From NCBI GenBank assembly GCA_963930645.1, contig OZ005652.1, forward strand, positions 352,928,602-352,992,601: a stretch of DNA of 64,000 bases. Reading direction: 5' to 3'. This document shows positions 1 through 11,001 of the stretch, in pieces. Under the pieces are notes generated by a model. It saw nothing but the letters and a program-made list of their open reading frames with translations. It did not search any database and was not told the origin of the DNA. The DNA comes from Salticus scenicus. Its lineage: Eukaryota > Arthropoda > Arachnida > Araneae > Salticidae. The translations under genes were made by a program, and so were the position numbers. Numbering within the stretch: the stretch's first letter is position 1; the number at the start of each line of letters is the position of its first letter.

Positions 1-2580
1 TTATATTATATTTAGTGGACTTAATAAATTACATCATTTTATGTGGCAATTATTGTATAATTAACCGAGTAGAGATTGCTATTTTTTATCTCACTTCTCA
101 TGAACTAATAAAATTTTACCCAATATTTTACTTCATACTTTTCAGATTTTCACTGAATAATTACAGTTCCTACGAAATTTTTCTATTAATAAATGCTATT
201 ACATTGATATAGATTATATCAATATGCTAGCATGTGAAAGCGCAAATACAAACTGGTAATGCATCGCACTCATTACTAAGCTCTATTATTATAGCCTTTA
301 ATTAATGTAATTTTTCGACGCCAGCTTTTGATTTAATTAGCAGAATTATTACTGGAAGATTATTAAAAAACACCATAGAACTAGTGTTTAAATCTAATAA
401 TTTCAAAACTTCGAATAAGCGATTGCTTCCATTTTTTGGTGTTTAATCAAAGTTTTATACTTATTACAGAAAAACACTAGACACTAGAAGAAGGACATAT
501 GTTTCGCCCTAGAAAAATCACGAAAAAAAAAAAAAATAATAATAAAACAAATCCCAGGTAATACATCACGATGTGTCTCACAGCGCTTAAAAATCAATAA
601 AATAAATGAAAAAATATATATATATTTAGTGAGAATATTTGCTGTTTTCCGTGAAATCACATCATAAACAAAGATATAGATTTCAAAAGAATTAATTAGT
701 CATAATAACATTATTTAAACTATAGGTTATGCGCATAATTTTACTGTCTAAGAGTAATAAACATTTAATTCGAAACCACATAATTTACATCTAGGTTTTT
801 AACTTCAAATCGTGTTCACAGTAACATCAAAACATAATGCAAATGGACAGGAGAATAATTATTTAAGGCAGATTACCTCGGGTCAGCACATGACTGTTTC
901 GCACTTTAAACGCTATTCCATTTCACATAGTAATGTGTGATACGTAGTCATTACAAATTAATCAATAATCGTTTTCGTTTAACTTGCTGCATACAGTTAA
1001 AAACAGGAGCATGGGGAACTGTAAAAATTTCATATACTTTTATAGCAAAAAGCACTGGAAACGTTTGTGACAGATGTTCTCGCTGAAATTTACAGCATAT
1101 TTATAAATATTTCGTTCTTAAAATTTATGACACTATAGTAAATTTTCTAAGACTCAAAAAAAAAAAAAAAAAAAAAAAAAAGTTGTTCTTGCAGTTGGAA
1201 TCGACCACATGTCATCTTCACGAGATTTCAAATGATTGCGCAATGATCTTACTTATGTTAAATCAGTTATTAGTAATTTTATTTGAAAACATTTAAACTA
1301 ATATATATATATCTATGCACTAACTAAGAAATTCTTAATTTCATACAATTACTTTCATTAAAAAAAAGTTCACAAGTGAAAATTACATTGACTTTTACTG
1401 ATTTCTTTTTAATTAAAAATTAAGATATTTCTGAAAATCAAAGGCTTTTCTTATAAATCAAAGGCTATCTACTAATCCTACGATGCAAATAATCTATACA
1501 AAGAATGATTTGTATTTAATATGCCAGTTAATAAATATCACAATCCATACATGAAATAATAGTCCGGGTTTCTCATGTTTTTTTTCTATTTATTTTCATG
1601 ACAAAGGAGAGAATAAATTGCCTGTGATTTTTCTTATGAGGAAAATACACGTTCTCGGTTGCAAGCTAATTAGTTCTGCGACTGTTAACAAACAATACAA
1701 TTTAGCTAAAAGTACGGTTTTTCTTTTCTCATTCTCATTCTCTCGAATCAATCTTTTCTCCGCATTATACTTATTGTCATTCTTTTATTTATGTTATGAT
1801 AATTATGTCAAGTAAAAGATTGTCTTGTATTTGATATTTAAAATCAACCAGATTAAAAAAGTAATGACATTTTACTTTACACATTTGTTTTTGGCAATAA
1901 AGGAATGTTTAATATTTAAAATAAATATCACAAATTATTAAAAGTCACTGTTTACACTTTCAGTTTTTTTTCTTTAGTTTTCTTTTAGCATTTTTTAATT
2001 GATGCAAACAATTTAGATTTCATTTTCTTTTAATATAGAGGAAAATGAAATTGTAATTGTAAACGGGAAAAGAAATTGCAAATAATATGTTTATTATTTC
2101 AATATTTGTTTCAAGTGTAAATATTTGAATTTCCGTAAAAAATCGGTAGTTCAAGATATGATGCAGCGTATTTAAATAACACTAAAATAAACAAAATATT
2201 TTTTTTCCTTAAGTAAAGTAATTCATAATGCCTCACCATAAAAAAAAAAAAAATAATAATAATAAATATATGTTCAATTAAAATTTATCAAAAAATACAT
2301 ACAGAACTTTACATAATGATTAAAGTATTATTACTTTTTTTTTTTATTCTGATGAAAATATTATGTCATTCCAATTTTTTCAAATATTCGCAAAGTTATT
2401 TCATATTCAAAATTTGTGAAGAAAAATGTCAAAATATTGAATGCGAGAAGAAAAAAAAAATAAATAAATAAAATTAAATTAAAAATTAACTCGCAATTTC
2501 GTTTAATGCGTATCTAAAAGATTTTAATATATATATTATAAAAAAATTAAAAATTAGACATTAAAAATGTTATAAACGTT
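1..2580. other. AT-rich non-coding DNA
   Basis: No coding region, RNA gene or recognisable transposon end was seen on either strand. The longest open frames are about 65 codons, low in complexity and unlike any family I know. The stretch holds short A/T homopolymers, among them a poly-A run at about 1159-1181, and small TA and AAT microsatellites near 600, 2250 and 2530. Confidence 0.7.
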
Positions 2581-2589
2581 ATTATTATT

Positions 2590-3195
2590 TTATACTAGCA
2601 GGCTACGCCGCTTCGCTGGTCACTATTTTTAAAGGAATCACAATAATTAATGAATTTTCAAAATTGCATTAAATTTTTTATCATGTTGTTAAAAAGAGAA
2701 AAAAAAAAAAATTCTGATCGGGAAAAATGACGCACCGGGTACCCACTGCTTTCGGCAGTGTAGACCCGTACACTGCGCGCCCGTATCCCTTCACCATCCT
2801 TATGACTACTCAAAATTCCATATTAATACTCATTAACTATCATTCTTAAGAAAAGGAATTAAAAAAATATATCATTTATCATCGGGTAAAAACTCACACC
2901 GGTACCTCACTGCCTTAGGCAGCGCAGATCCATGCGCGCAGCGCGCGCACGTGTGAGGATATACGTGCGATGTGCACGTATATTCCTTCTCAACTCAAAC
3001 TTTTATTATTAAGAAAACAAAATTAAAAAAAAAAAAAAAATTATCATCGGTTAAAAACTCGTACCGGATCCCAAACGCATGCGAGCACGTGCTACGGTAA
3101 AGTGCGCCGCGCGCACATATTCTGAAATCAAACTTTTATTTTTAAGAAAAGAAAATTTTAAAAAACATTTCTCATCAGGTAAAAAGTCGCACCGG
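2590..3195. repeat. Tandem repeat array, about 130-165 bp period
   Basis: A recurring block reads roughly ATCGGGTAAAAACTCGCACC and is followed by a GC-rich palindrome ending in CGGCAG and then CpG-rich DNA. Copies start near 2716, 2881, 3041 and 3171, giving spacings of about 165, 160 and 130 bp. Each copy is preceded by an AAGAAAA..AATT stretch. The local GC content and CpG density are far above the surrounding DNA. The array runs directly into the longer-period array that follows, which begins with the same CTGCCTTCGGCAG hairpin, so both probably derive from one ancestral unit. Similar blocks in opposite orientation occur near 44885 and 46675. Confidence 0.75.
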
Positions 3196-3196
3196 T

Positions 3197-4735
3197 CCCG
3201 ACTGCCTTCGGCAGCTCAGTCTCGTACTCGCTGCGAGCCTATTCCTTCCCCACTCTTCCAGCCCCTCCTAATTAACCTACGTATACCAATTTTGAACGGT
3301 CTAACTCAATTAGCTGAGATGCAAAAGAAAACCTAATCAGGACACCTTAAAATTGTAAATCAGGTGAAATCTCGAATTCCACTTTCGATAATATAAAAGA
3401 ACTTTATAATTATAATTTGAAATATTGAAATTTAAAAATAATACAGCGCCATCTGGCGGTAGAAATTTCTGTACTCTATTGTTCCATTCCAGATCAACAA
3501 ACTTTCAAATGGTGTATTACTTATGAAGTTATTTTAATTAGTAGCTGAGATACAAAAGATAACCGATTCAGGAAACCTCAAAACGTGTAAATCAGGGGAA
3601 ATCTCGAATCCCACTTTCGATAATATAAAAGTACTCTAAAATATCCCGACTGCCTTCGGCAGCGCAGTCTCGTACCCTCTGCGAGCCTATTCCTTCCCCA
3701 CTCTTCCAGCCCCTCCTAATTAATCTACATATACCAATTTTGAACGGTCTAACTCAATTAGCTGAGATGCAAAAGAAAACCTATTCAGGACACCTTAAAA
3801 TTGTAAATCAGGTGGAATCTCGAATTCCACTTTCGATAATATAAAAGAACTTTAAAATATCTTTCGAATGATGTATTAAAAATAATTTAATCATAATTAG
3901 AATTTCAAATATTGAAATTTTAAAATATTACAACGCCACCTGGCGGTAGAAATTTCTGTAATCTACTGTTCCATTCCAGATCAACAAACTTTCAAATGGT
4001 GTATTACTTATGAAATTATTTTAATTAGTAGCTGAGATACAAAAGATAACCGATTCAGGAAACCTCAAAACGTGTAAATCAGGGGAAATCTCAAATCCCA
4101 CTTTCGATAATATAAAAGTACTCTAAAATATCCCGACTGCCTTCGGCAGCGCAGTCTCGTACTCGCTGCGCGCGCCTATTCCTTCCCCACTCTTCCAGCC
4201 CCTCCTAATTAACCTACATATACCAATTTTGAACGATCTAACTCAATTAGCTGAGATGCAAAAGAAAACCTAATCAGGAAACCTTAAAATTGTAAATCAG
4301 GTGAAATCTCGAATTCCACTTTCGATAATATAAAAGAACTTTAAAATATCTTTCGAATGATGTATTAAAAATAATTTAATCATAATTAGAATTTGAAATA
4401 TTGAAATTTTAAAATATTACATCGCCATCTGGCGGTAGAAATTTCTGTAATCTACTGTTTGAATCCAAATCAACAAAGCTTTCAAATGATGTATTACTTA
4501 TGAAATTATTTTAATTTGTAGCTGAGATACAAAAGAAAACCGATTCAGGAGACCTCAAAACTTGTAAATCAGGTGAAATTTCGAATCCCACTTTCGATAG
4601 TATAAAAGTACTTTAAAATATCTTTCGAATGATGTATTAAAAATAATTTAATTACCATCAGAATTCGAAATATTTAAATTTAAAAATATTATAGCGCCAT
4701 CTGGCGGTAGAAAATTCTGTAATCTACTGTTCAAT
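3197..4735. repeat. Satellite-like tandem array, about 450-490 bp higher-order unit
   Basis: Higher-order units start at 3197, 3645 and 4132, each at the block CCCGACTGCCTTCGGCAGC, a perfect short hairpin. Each unit contains two related sub-units that begin with AGCTGAGATNCAAAAGA and end with CCACTTTCGATAATATAAAA. One sub-unit is followed by a GCGCCATCTGGCGG block. The last unit extends to about 4735 without another hairpin block. The copies are highly similar by eye, so the array is fairly young or homogenised. No coding capacity was seen. Confidence 0.85.
3446..4707 (-). promoter_or_regulatory. Four CTCF-consensus-like motifs in the satellite
   Basis: GCGCCATCTGGCGG stands at 3446-3459 and 4694-4707, with one-base variants at 3933-3946 and 4422-4435. 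Read on the minus strand it is CCGCCAGATGGCGC. This differs at one position from the widely used CTCF core consensus CCASYAGRKGGCRS, which I know from vertebrate work; arthropod CTCF has a closely related core. That the motifs are present is directly visible. That a protein binds them is inference. Confidence 0.45.
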
Positions 4736-5039
4736 TCTAAATTTTCGAAGTAATTCATTTGTAAAAACATCTATTATAAGAAAAGAGCATGTATTTACTA
4801 TGCAGACGAATAATATATCTGTAACATGGAAATGGTTCCTCATATATATATATATATATATAGATATATAATCACGAAATACCACTCATTTATTTATTCA
4901 AATTTCAGCCTAAATCACTGAAGCTTAAAACGTACCGTTTGAACAGTAAGTTTTCTTCATGATGTAGTAAGGAAATGTATACTACGAAACGATTACTATG
5001 AACCGATATATCGAAATTTAACCCTGAAGTTGTCCATAG

Positions 5040-5560
5040 GAGAAGTCGAAGATTTTAACCTTTTCACCTTATCTATGCAGTGGTTTACAATAGAAGTTTG
5101 AAATATACTAAAATGTCTCCTCTTAAGGCTTAATTAAGGAAAAGATGAAAGTATTTCTAAAATTAATGCTGAAGGGCTAAAAGATGGCGTCAAATAGTTT
5201 TACCCACTCATGGAAAGTCACAGTGGTTTTCAATAAAACTTAGTAAAATGCCCTTTCTTAGGTCAAAATGAGGGTAGAAGGTGAGATCTTCAGAAGTTTA
5301 AACATTAATGCTGTGAAAGTGTGTGTTTAAGCGTGTCTAACATTTCTTACCATTATATTCACTCGGGGAAAATCGCAGTGGTTTACTGCAGAAGCTCGAA
5401 ATTTAGAAATATTTCACCTCTTACGCCCTAATTAAGGTAAAATAAGAGAATCAACCGAAATATAGCACTTAAGGTGGTAAGAGGAGATGTCTAGCATTTC
5501 TAATCGTTTTTCACTCGTGGAAAATCGCAGCGGTTTCCAATAGAGTTTTTCAACGGATTT
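5040..5560. repeat. Degenerate tandem array, about 150 bp period
   Basis: A block CGCAGTGGTTTACAATAGAA, with variants, recurs near 5076, 5219, 5374 and 5526. It is followed in the first three copies by AAAATGTCTCCTCTTA-like DNA and then TAATTAAGG. The spacings are about 143, 155 and 152 bp. The copies have diverged substantially. No open frame runs through the array and I do not recognise the family. Confidence 0.7.
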
Positions 5561-5639
5561 GAACAATGCTTGTTTTTCATCGGAACTGAAAATGAATAAT
5601 CTCTTGCCACCAGGTCAAGTTAATTAGCTTTGTTTTCAG

Positions 5640-6105
5640 TGATTTTTTTTTTTTTTTCCCGGACGAAGAACGGTAAGAATTAGTTGTAATATAATTTCGA
5701 TTTCAGAATAATATTCCATATTACTTATTCAGTGGCTAATAAATATAAGCCACATACAATAATATCAAAGCTTATCAGTTTTCTTTATTAAAATGCATTT
5801 TTCCTGTTGAATGGCTCCTGAGAGGTGACGTCATTTTTAAAGATGATAGTACATCATATTGCATGTCTTTTGAATGTGACATCATTCTATGTTATAAAAG
5901 TATTTTCATTTTAATTACATTCAGACACTAAAATATTTTAACGTAATCAAAGCAAAATTTTAAAATCGCATGCATGAAATTTTGACGAAATCACAATTTT
6001 AGAACGTTTTTTAATCATTTCCTTAAATTTTAATTTAATTTTTAGAAAGCTCTTCTAATGGAGAATATATACATTAGATATAACCTATATATTGAATTTT
6101 AAGTT

Positions 6106-6141
<36 letters not shown>

Positions 6142-7282
6142 GCTACAATATTACTGTAGAAATCATACAAAAATATGCTTATCAACAGAGTTTTTGTTTT
6201 ACACCTCCCATTGCGCATGTGGTAGCTATTTCAAACACTCACAGTACTACAACCCATGGTCATAAGCAATAACTGTGTCAAGACTGTTTCAAAACAAGTC
6301 ATTGGTTAGGGAGATGATGTAAGACATACCCACAAACATTGACGCTTTTCTATAATAGAATTTTCAACATTAAGGAAAAAAAATATAAAACATATGATTA
6401 TGTTTACATTACACATAAAAATTTAATTCAAATATATTTTTTAATAATTTTCTTATTTTCTAATTATTTTTTAATATTGTTTCCTTTTATTTATCGATTT
6501 TTACTTTCTTAATTGAATAATTATAAATTACGATACTTTTGCATACTCGGGGATCGTGAATTATCCATTATTTAATAGCAGGTTTTTCAGAGGCTTAAAA
6601 GTTTATTTATAGAATATTTAAGAAGATTACAGGTCTGTCAAGCAAGTATGATCTTTAGAATCACCAGAAAACACAACTGACTTCATTAAAAATCACAGCT
6701 TAAACTGTATCTAAGCATAATACTCACAACACAAGCTGTATTCAATATCAGATGTTCGGTAAAACGCAGAGCTCATAACACCTGTAACCAGTCTGCCTTC
6801 GACTGATACTCTATGAAAGGAATGCGATTTATTTGTAATCTCTAATTTCGAGAACTTTCCAGATATTACGAAAAATATTCGATTTAGAGCGTCGATAATC
6901 GATATATTGATAATTAGAATTTTCTCGCTAAAATCGCAAAAGAACGATAACTTTCACTAAATTCATCGTCAAAGCAATTATCACCCCTGGTGAAGATTTT
7001 TAAAGGATTTTCTTATAAAATTGAGCTATTTTAATGACAAAACAAGTTTGAAATGTAGAAAATTAACATTTTTGAACTTTATTAAGCTTCTTTATAACAC
7101 ACTACTTAAAAATAACAACTATTATAACACTGCTCCTCTCCCGAGGGCTGCACATTCCAGGAAGCACAACCGGTGATCAGGAGGTAAAAACTAAACAAAC
7201 TATATAATTAGATTATACAAGAAATAAATTGCATGCAAATTGAAATGACAATACCGTAATCCAAAATAAAGTAATTAAACAA
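5640..7282. other. AT-rich non-coding DNA
   Basis: Contains a CT/TA microsatellite at about 6107-6141 and unclassified unique-looking sequence. No gene was recognised. The stretch at 6640-7170 is less AT-rich than its surroundings and could be an old repeat, but I could not define its ends. Confidence 0.6.
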
Positions 7283-7482
7283 CAGTCATTTGCAAAAGTT
7301 TATGACCAGTAGCCGATTTTCAGTATTTTAACCCATTCCATCATTTGCGCAGATTATTGCGTCATCTCATGTGCTGACTGCATCATACGCATTCTACTGG
7401 TATAAATAAAGGTGCCCGGTACGTTTATCGCCGGTTGTTTATTGGATTTTGTCGTAGACAGTGCTGCTGTGTAATTATTGTA

Positions 7483-7647
7483 ATGAGTAAAAAACTTTCA
7501 CTTACTGTTGCAAAAAGGTCAATAATATTGACCCTGCGTAAAATTGGATTTTCTGAACGTCAAATAAGTTCCAGAGTAAATGTGAGAAAGGCAGCTGTGC
7601 ATCAAGCTATTAGTCAATTTAAAATTTCGGGAAAAATTGTAGACCAT
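7483..7647 (+). pseudogene. Tc1 transposase N-terminal fragment (left copy)
   Basis: Starting at the ATG at 7483, about 55 codons match the N-terminal DNA-binding helix-turn-helix of Tc1-family transposases. They begin MSKKLSLTVAKRSIILTLRK and include SERQISSRVNVRKAAVHQAI. The open frame continues to 7842, but beyond about 7647 it reads antisense through the inverted right copy, so that part is not meaningful protein. The catalytic DDE domain is absent. This copy is intact over its length, while the right copy carries frameshifts. Confidence 0.8.
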
Positions 7648-8048
7648 AAGAGTTGTTTCTTTTTCATACTTGGAGTAAGTCAAGGTTTTCTTGCAGGTTT
7701 ACGGAATAATAAACCAAAATCTTTGGCTAAATATCTTGAAACAGTACTCAAACTGACTTTGGTGCCTTTTGCAGCCAGCGAATGTCTGATCGTATTGCAG
7801 GACGTTCATGCATCTCGTACGACCATACTGCTTATCACATGATCATCACGTGCAATCGTTTTTCTAGGGCGACCGTTTCTCTTAAGGTCCACAAATTTTC
7901 CCGAAATTTAAAAAATACTAATAGCTTGATGCACAGTGTCTTGTTCACACTTACTCTAGAACTTATTTGGCGTTCAGAAAATCCAATTTTATGCAGGTTC
8001 AATACCTTTTACCTCTTTGTAACAGTAGGTGGAGGTTTTTTTACCCAT
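7648..8048 (-). pseudogene. Tc1 transposase N-terminal fragment (right copy, inverted)
   Basis: On the minus strand from the ATG at 8048 the sequence follows the left copy through the helix-turn-helix, with frameshifts. It then continues further into the transposase: a GRPRKT hook-like segment, a second HTH region with VSLSTVSRYLAKDFGL, and RKPARKP followed by TPSMKKKQL. Several stops and shifts break the frame, for example after VVRDA. It stops at the junction with the left copy before the DDE catalytic domain would begin. It is clearly the same family as the left copy. Confidence 0.8.
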
Positions 8049-8249
8049 TGCAATCATTACACAACAGCATTGTCTACGGCAAAAATCCAATAAACAACTG
8101 GCGATAAATTTGCCGGTCACCTTTATTTATAGCAGTAGAATGCGCCTGGTGCAAGTAGCACATGAGAGGATGCAATATTCTGTGCAAATGATGCATTGTG
8201 TTAAAATACTGAAAATCGGCTTCTAGTCTTAAACTTTTGCAAATGACTG

Positions 8250-9221
8250 TATTTACACAACTTACACATTTATATATCCTGAATTATTGAACTGTGGCAT
8301 TGTTGGATTTGTAATTCAGCTGAAATATTTTATCTCTTTTGCTGATTGCAATATGGAGTACATACAGCTGAAACGAACGATCTGCAGGCATTCTGTTCTT
8401 TGTTTGTGTATATTTTCTATGACATGGGGGTGTCAGCGTCATCTATTGACTGTTTATTTGTATATATTTATTTTATTTTATTTTATTTTTCATGTCACAA
8501 TAGAAATGCCGTCACTTAGTGTTAGTTAATTTAATTAGCACTCACTTTTTAATGCAAATGAAAAATTATAAATGGTATTTATGCTTTTTTTATATCGAAT
8601 TCATAGTTTGAAAGTCACAATAGATGCAATAAAATAAAAATATGTATATTAAACATCACTATCGTGTCTAATGGATCCTGTTAGTCTCCATACGATTTTG
8701 AATTGTATATAGACTTAATGTAAATTAAGTATTTACAAATGACTTAAAACAATGATAACAGATGAACAACATTGAATAAAAATTTTACAATCATATGCAA
8801 CTCTGTCAAAAACAGATTTAAGTGATAATTTAAACAAATGTTTATTGAAAAACAAAATAAATAAATAAAGTAAAATTACTTAATCCAAAATATTATTTTG
8901 CCTTTTGCTTTCAACAAACTAATTAAAAAAGAAATATATGTATCTCCATGCCCGTGGTTTTATAGGGGAACGGTTGGGAACAAAAATTGTCGGGTAAAAC
9001 GGAATACCGTTATATTTCACCTGTACGTAGTTGCAACCTATCAAAAGTACATTAGACAACTTCACATGGACTCATGTATCAACCATGTATCAACCATGTA
9101 TCATGCATGAACATGTATGGGGTCATGTAATGGTAGTTCACCTTTGTGTCAGAGAGAAGAACAGTTTTTGTGTCATAATTTTTTTTCGGTCTATCAAGAT
9201 TCAGACTTTTTTGGAGGTAAG

Positions 9222-9275
<54 letters not shown>

Positions 9276-9623
9276 ATCTACTTACGAAGCAGTAAAATGA
9301 GTGAAAATCTATTGTCACTTCCGGTTGGGAAGTAGAGTTAGTCTGATTCCCATAAACTTACTTCTACCAACATGTGGTTCAGGTTGATTTATTCTCGAAG
9401 ATGGCGATTCGTGTAATGTGGAATACTAACTGTTCCATATTATTTCCAATTTTTTTTTAATTTGAACGTTGATAGTTTTTCAGTATTATTTATTTTCAAT
9501 AATAATTTCAAAATAGAATGTATATATTGCATTTATTTACGATTTTTTGTAAAAATATTACCCTATTTTTTATTATTCTTTAGGGAAATGGGTATTCCAT
9601 ATTCATTCTCAAGGTCGAAATAA
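8250..9623. other. Non-coding DNA with TA microsatellite
   Basis: No gene was recognised. The ORFs at 8287, 8898 and 9031 are low-complexity or unlike known proteins. A (TA)n tract at about 9225-9272 produces the Tyr-Ile repeats in three overlapping frames there. A short direct repeat ATGTATCAACC occurs near 9076-9100. Confidence 0.65.
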
Positions 9624-9915
9624 CCCAGTCGGTATAGCGCCAGGCTCGTACAGTTGGCAGCAAAAGTATTCAATCACTAGCAATAATCACTGTCTAAAAA
9701 AGTGCACTTAATACTGCTTTGTTAAATTAACCCTTGTCGAATCATGATCTTAGTCAGTCTAAGAACATGATTCGACAAGGATTTATTTATCAAAACAGTA
9801 TTAATTGCACTTTTCTTTGATATCGGAATAATTGGCTATTGGTCGGATAAATTTGCTGCCAACTGCAATTGGAAGATTGCAGGTTCGCTGCTTGAGCCCA
9901 CTAGTGCGACGTAAA
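9624..9915 (+). repeat. tRNA-derived SINE fragment, split by a MITE
   Basis: CCCAGTCGGTATAGCGCCAG before 9650 resembles the 5' part of a tRNA with its internal A box. After the MITE, TTGCAGGTTCGCTGCTTGAG resembles the B box. Removing the insert at 9651-9865 restores normal A-to-B spacing. The downstream CCATCCATTCATTC-type tail would fit a SINE. This is a fossil copy. That it is a SINE rather than a tRNA gene is supported by the lack of acceptor-stem complementarity. Confidence 0.6.
9651..9865. mobile_element. Palindromic Tc1/mariner-type MITE, copy A
   Basis: Almost the whole 215 bp is a hairpin. The ends are CAGTTGGCAGCAAA and its complement, and the centre is TTCGACAAGG-type DNA repeated in inverted form. 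It is flanked by TA on the left and CA on the right, a mutated target duplication. There is no coding capacity. Sister copies lie at 10268-10607, 10790-11001, 37346-37559 and 40849-41061. The left half carries CTAGCAATAATC, shared with copy D (37346-37559) and, with small changes, with the other copies. Confidence 0.85.
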
Positions 9916-10267
9916 ACCCATCCATTCATTCATCCATCCATATTCGCTTTCATAACTACTCCATATTACAAGATTTTTTTTTTTTTATTAAAAAATTTGA
10001 ATGTACACTGTACTTTTTGTAACATAAAGACATCAAAACACATTAACAACACTGAAAGTTTGTAGTAGGCGAATCCACAATGATCCATAATATTTCCATT
10101 TATTATGGTGATTTCAAGTAGAAATGGCATTTCATATTCACCTACTTTTCTCTCTATATATATTTGCTATTAAAAAAAAATGGTTAATGCAATGAATACA
10201 GAACATTCTACGCAATTTGTAATGCAGAAATTTTTCTCTTTATATAGATAATCTATGATTGAGTAAG

Positions 10268-10607
10268 GGAGGCATACTATTGTAACAATCACAGCTATCG
10301 TAGATCACAAGTCGGATCGTACACTCCTCAGAAAAAGTATCTGTGCACTAGGAATAATCCCCGTCTTAAAAAAGTACACTTAATACTGCTTTGTTAAATA
10401 AATTACTTGTTGAGTCATTATTCGACAAGGATTTATTTAACGGGTTACCTATTTATTATATATTAAGTGTAATGAAGTGTAAGGCAGTATTAAGTGTAAT
10501 TTTTTTCAGACAGGGATTATTGCTAGTGCTCGGATACTTTTACTGCGGAGTGTACGATCCGACTTGTGATCTACGATAGCTGCGATTGATTGTTACAATA
10601 GATGCCT
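10268..10607. mobile_element. Palindromic MITE with extended arms, copy B
   Basis: The core at 10320-10552 belongs to the same family as copy A. Both sides continue into a further 50-bp inverted repeat, including GCTATCGTAGATCACAAGTC on the left and its complement on the right near 10553-10601. The terminal CAGTCGGCAGC of the family is changed here to CACTCCTCAG on the left, with a nearly matching change on the right. The element is either a variant with longer arms or a MITE that transposed into the centre of another palindrome. There is no gene. Confidence 0.75.
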
Positions 10608-10789
10608 ACCTGAATTTGATAAATAATATTCAAGCTTTTAAATCATTCGAGATTTTGAACGGTGAATTACGGTAAAGGAAGTATAATTTGTCAAAAATTA
10701 TGCAGAATGAATAGTTATATAATTTAAAATAAATCTGGCAACTTATTTAAAAGTTAGTTGAATAAAATTCTTAAAGTAATTGGTATGTA

Positions 10790-11001
10790 CAGGCGGCAGC
10801 AAAATTATTGGAGCGCTAGCAGTAATTCCTATGGTAAAAAGTATTCTTAATACTGTTTTGTTAAATAAATCCTTGTAGAATCATGTTCTTTGTCTAAGAA
10901 CATGAATCGACAAGGATTTATTTAACAAAACAGTATTCTATTAAGTATATTTTATTATATAGGAATTATTGCTAGCGTTCGAATAATTTTGCTGCCGACT
11001 G
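10790..11001. mobile_element. Palindromic Tc1/mariner-type MITE, copy C
   Basis: The 212-bp hairpin has ends CAGGCGGCAGCAAAATTATT and the matching inverted right end CGACTG. TA stands on both sides (10788-10789 and 11002-11003). The centre reads TAAGAACATGAATCGACAAG, as in the other copies. It encodes nothing and would need a transposase in trans from a Tc1/mariner element. Confidence 0.9.

Larger units (their letters stand above)
7283..8249. mobile_element. Palindromic Tc1-like element made of two 5' halves
   Basis: The ends are perfect inverted repeats beginning CAGTCATTTGCAAAAGTTTA. The right end is followed by TA, the target typical of Tc1/mariner elements; the left flank reads AA. Inside, the left 365 bp encode the start of a Tc1 transposase on the plus strand, and the right 602 bp encode the start of the same transposase on the minus strand. 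The two meet at about 7647/7648. The 3' half of a normal Tc1 element is therefore missing and has been replaced by a second, inverted 5' half. The element cannot make a transposase but keeps two usable ends. Confidence 0.85.

Noticed and set aside
2590..4735. Possible CRISPR-like regularly spaced repeats
   Set aside because: Unit lengths of 130-490 bp without unique spacers of constant size, and a eukaryotic setting, make this an ordinary tandem satellite.
8287..8529. 80-codon open frame
   Set aside because: Composition is as expected for AT-rich DNA, with no recognisable domain, no splice context and a low-complexity end from a TTTTA repeat.
9031..9335. Overlapping frames with long Tyr-Ile repeats
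   Set aside because: They are translations of the (TA)n microsatellite at 9225-9272.
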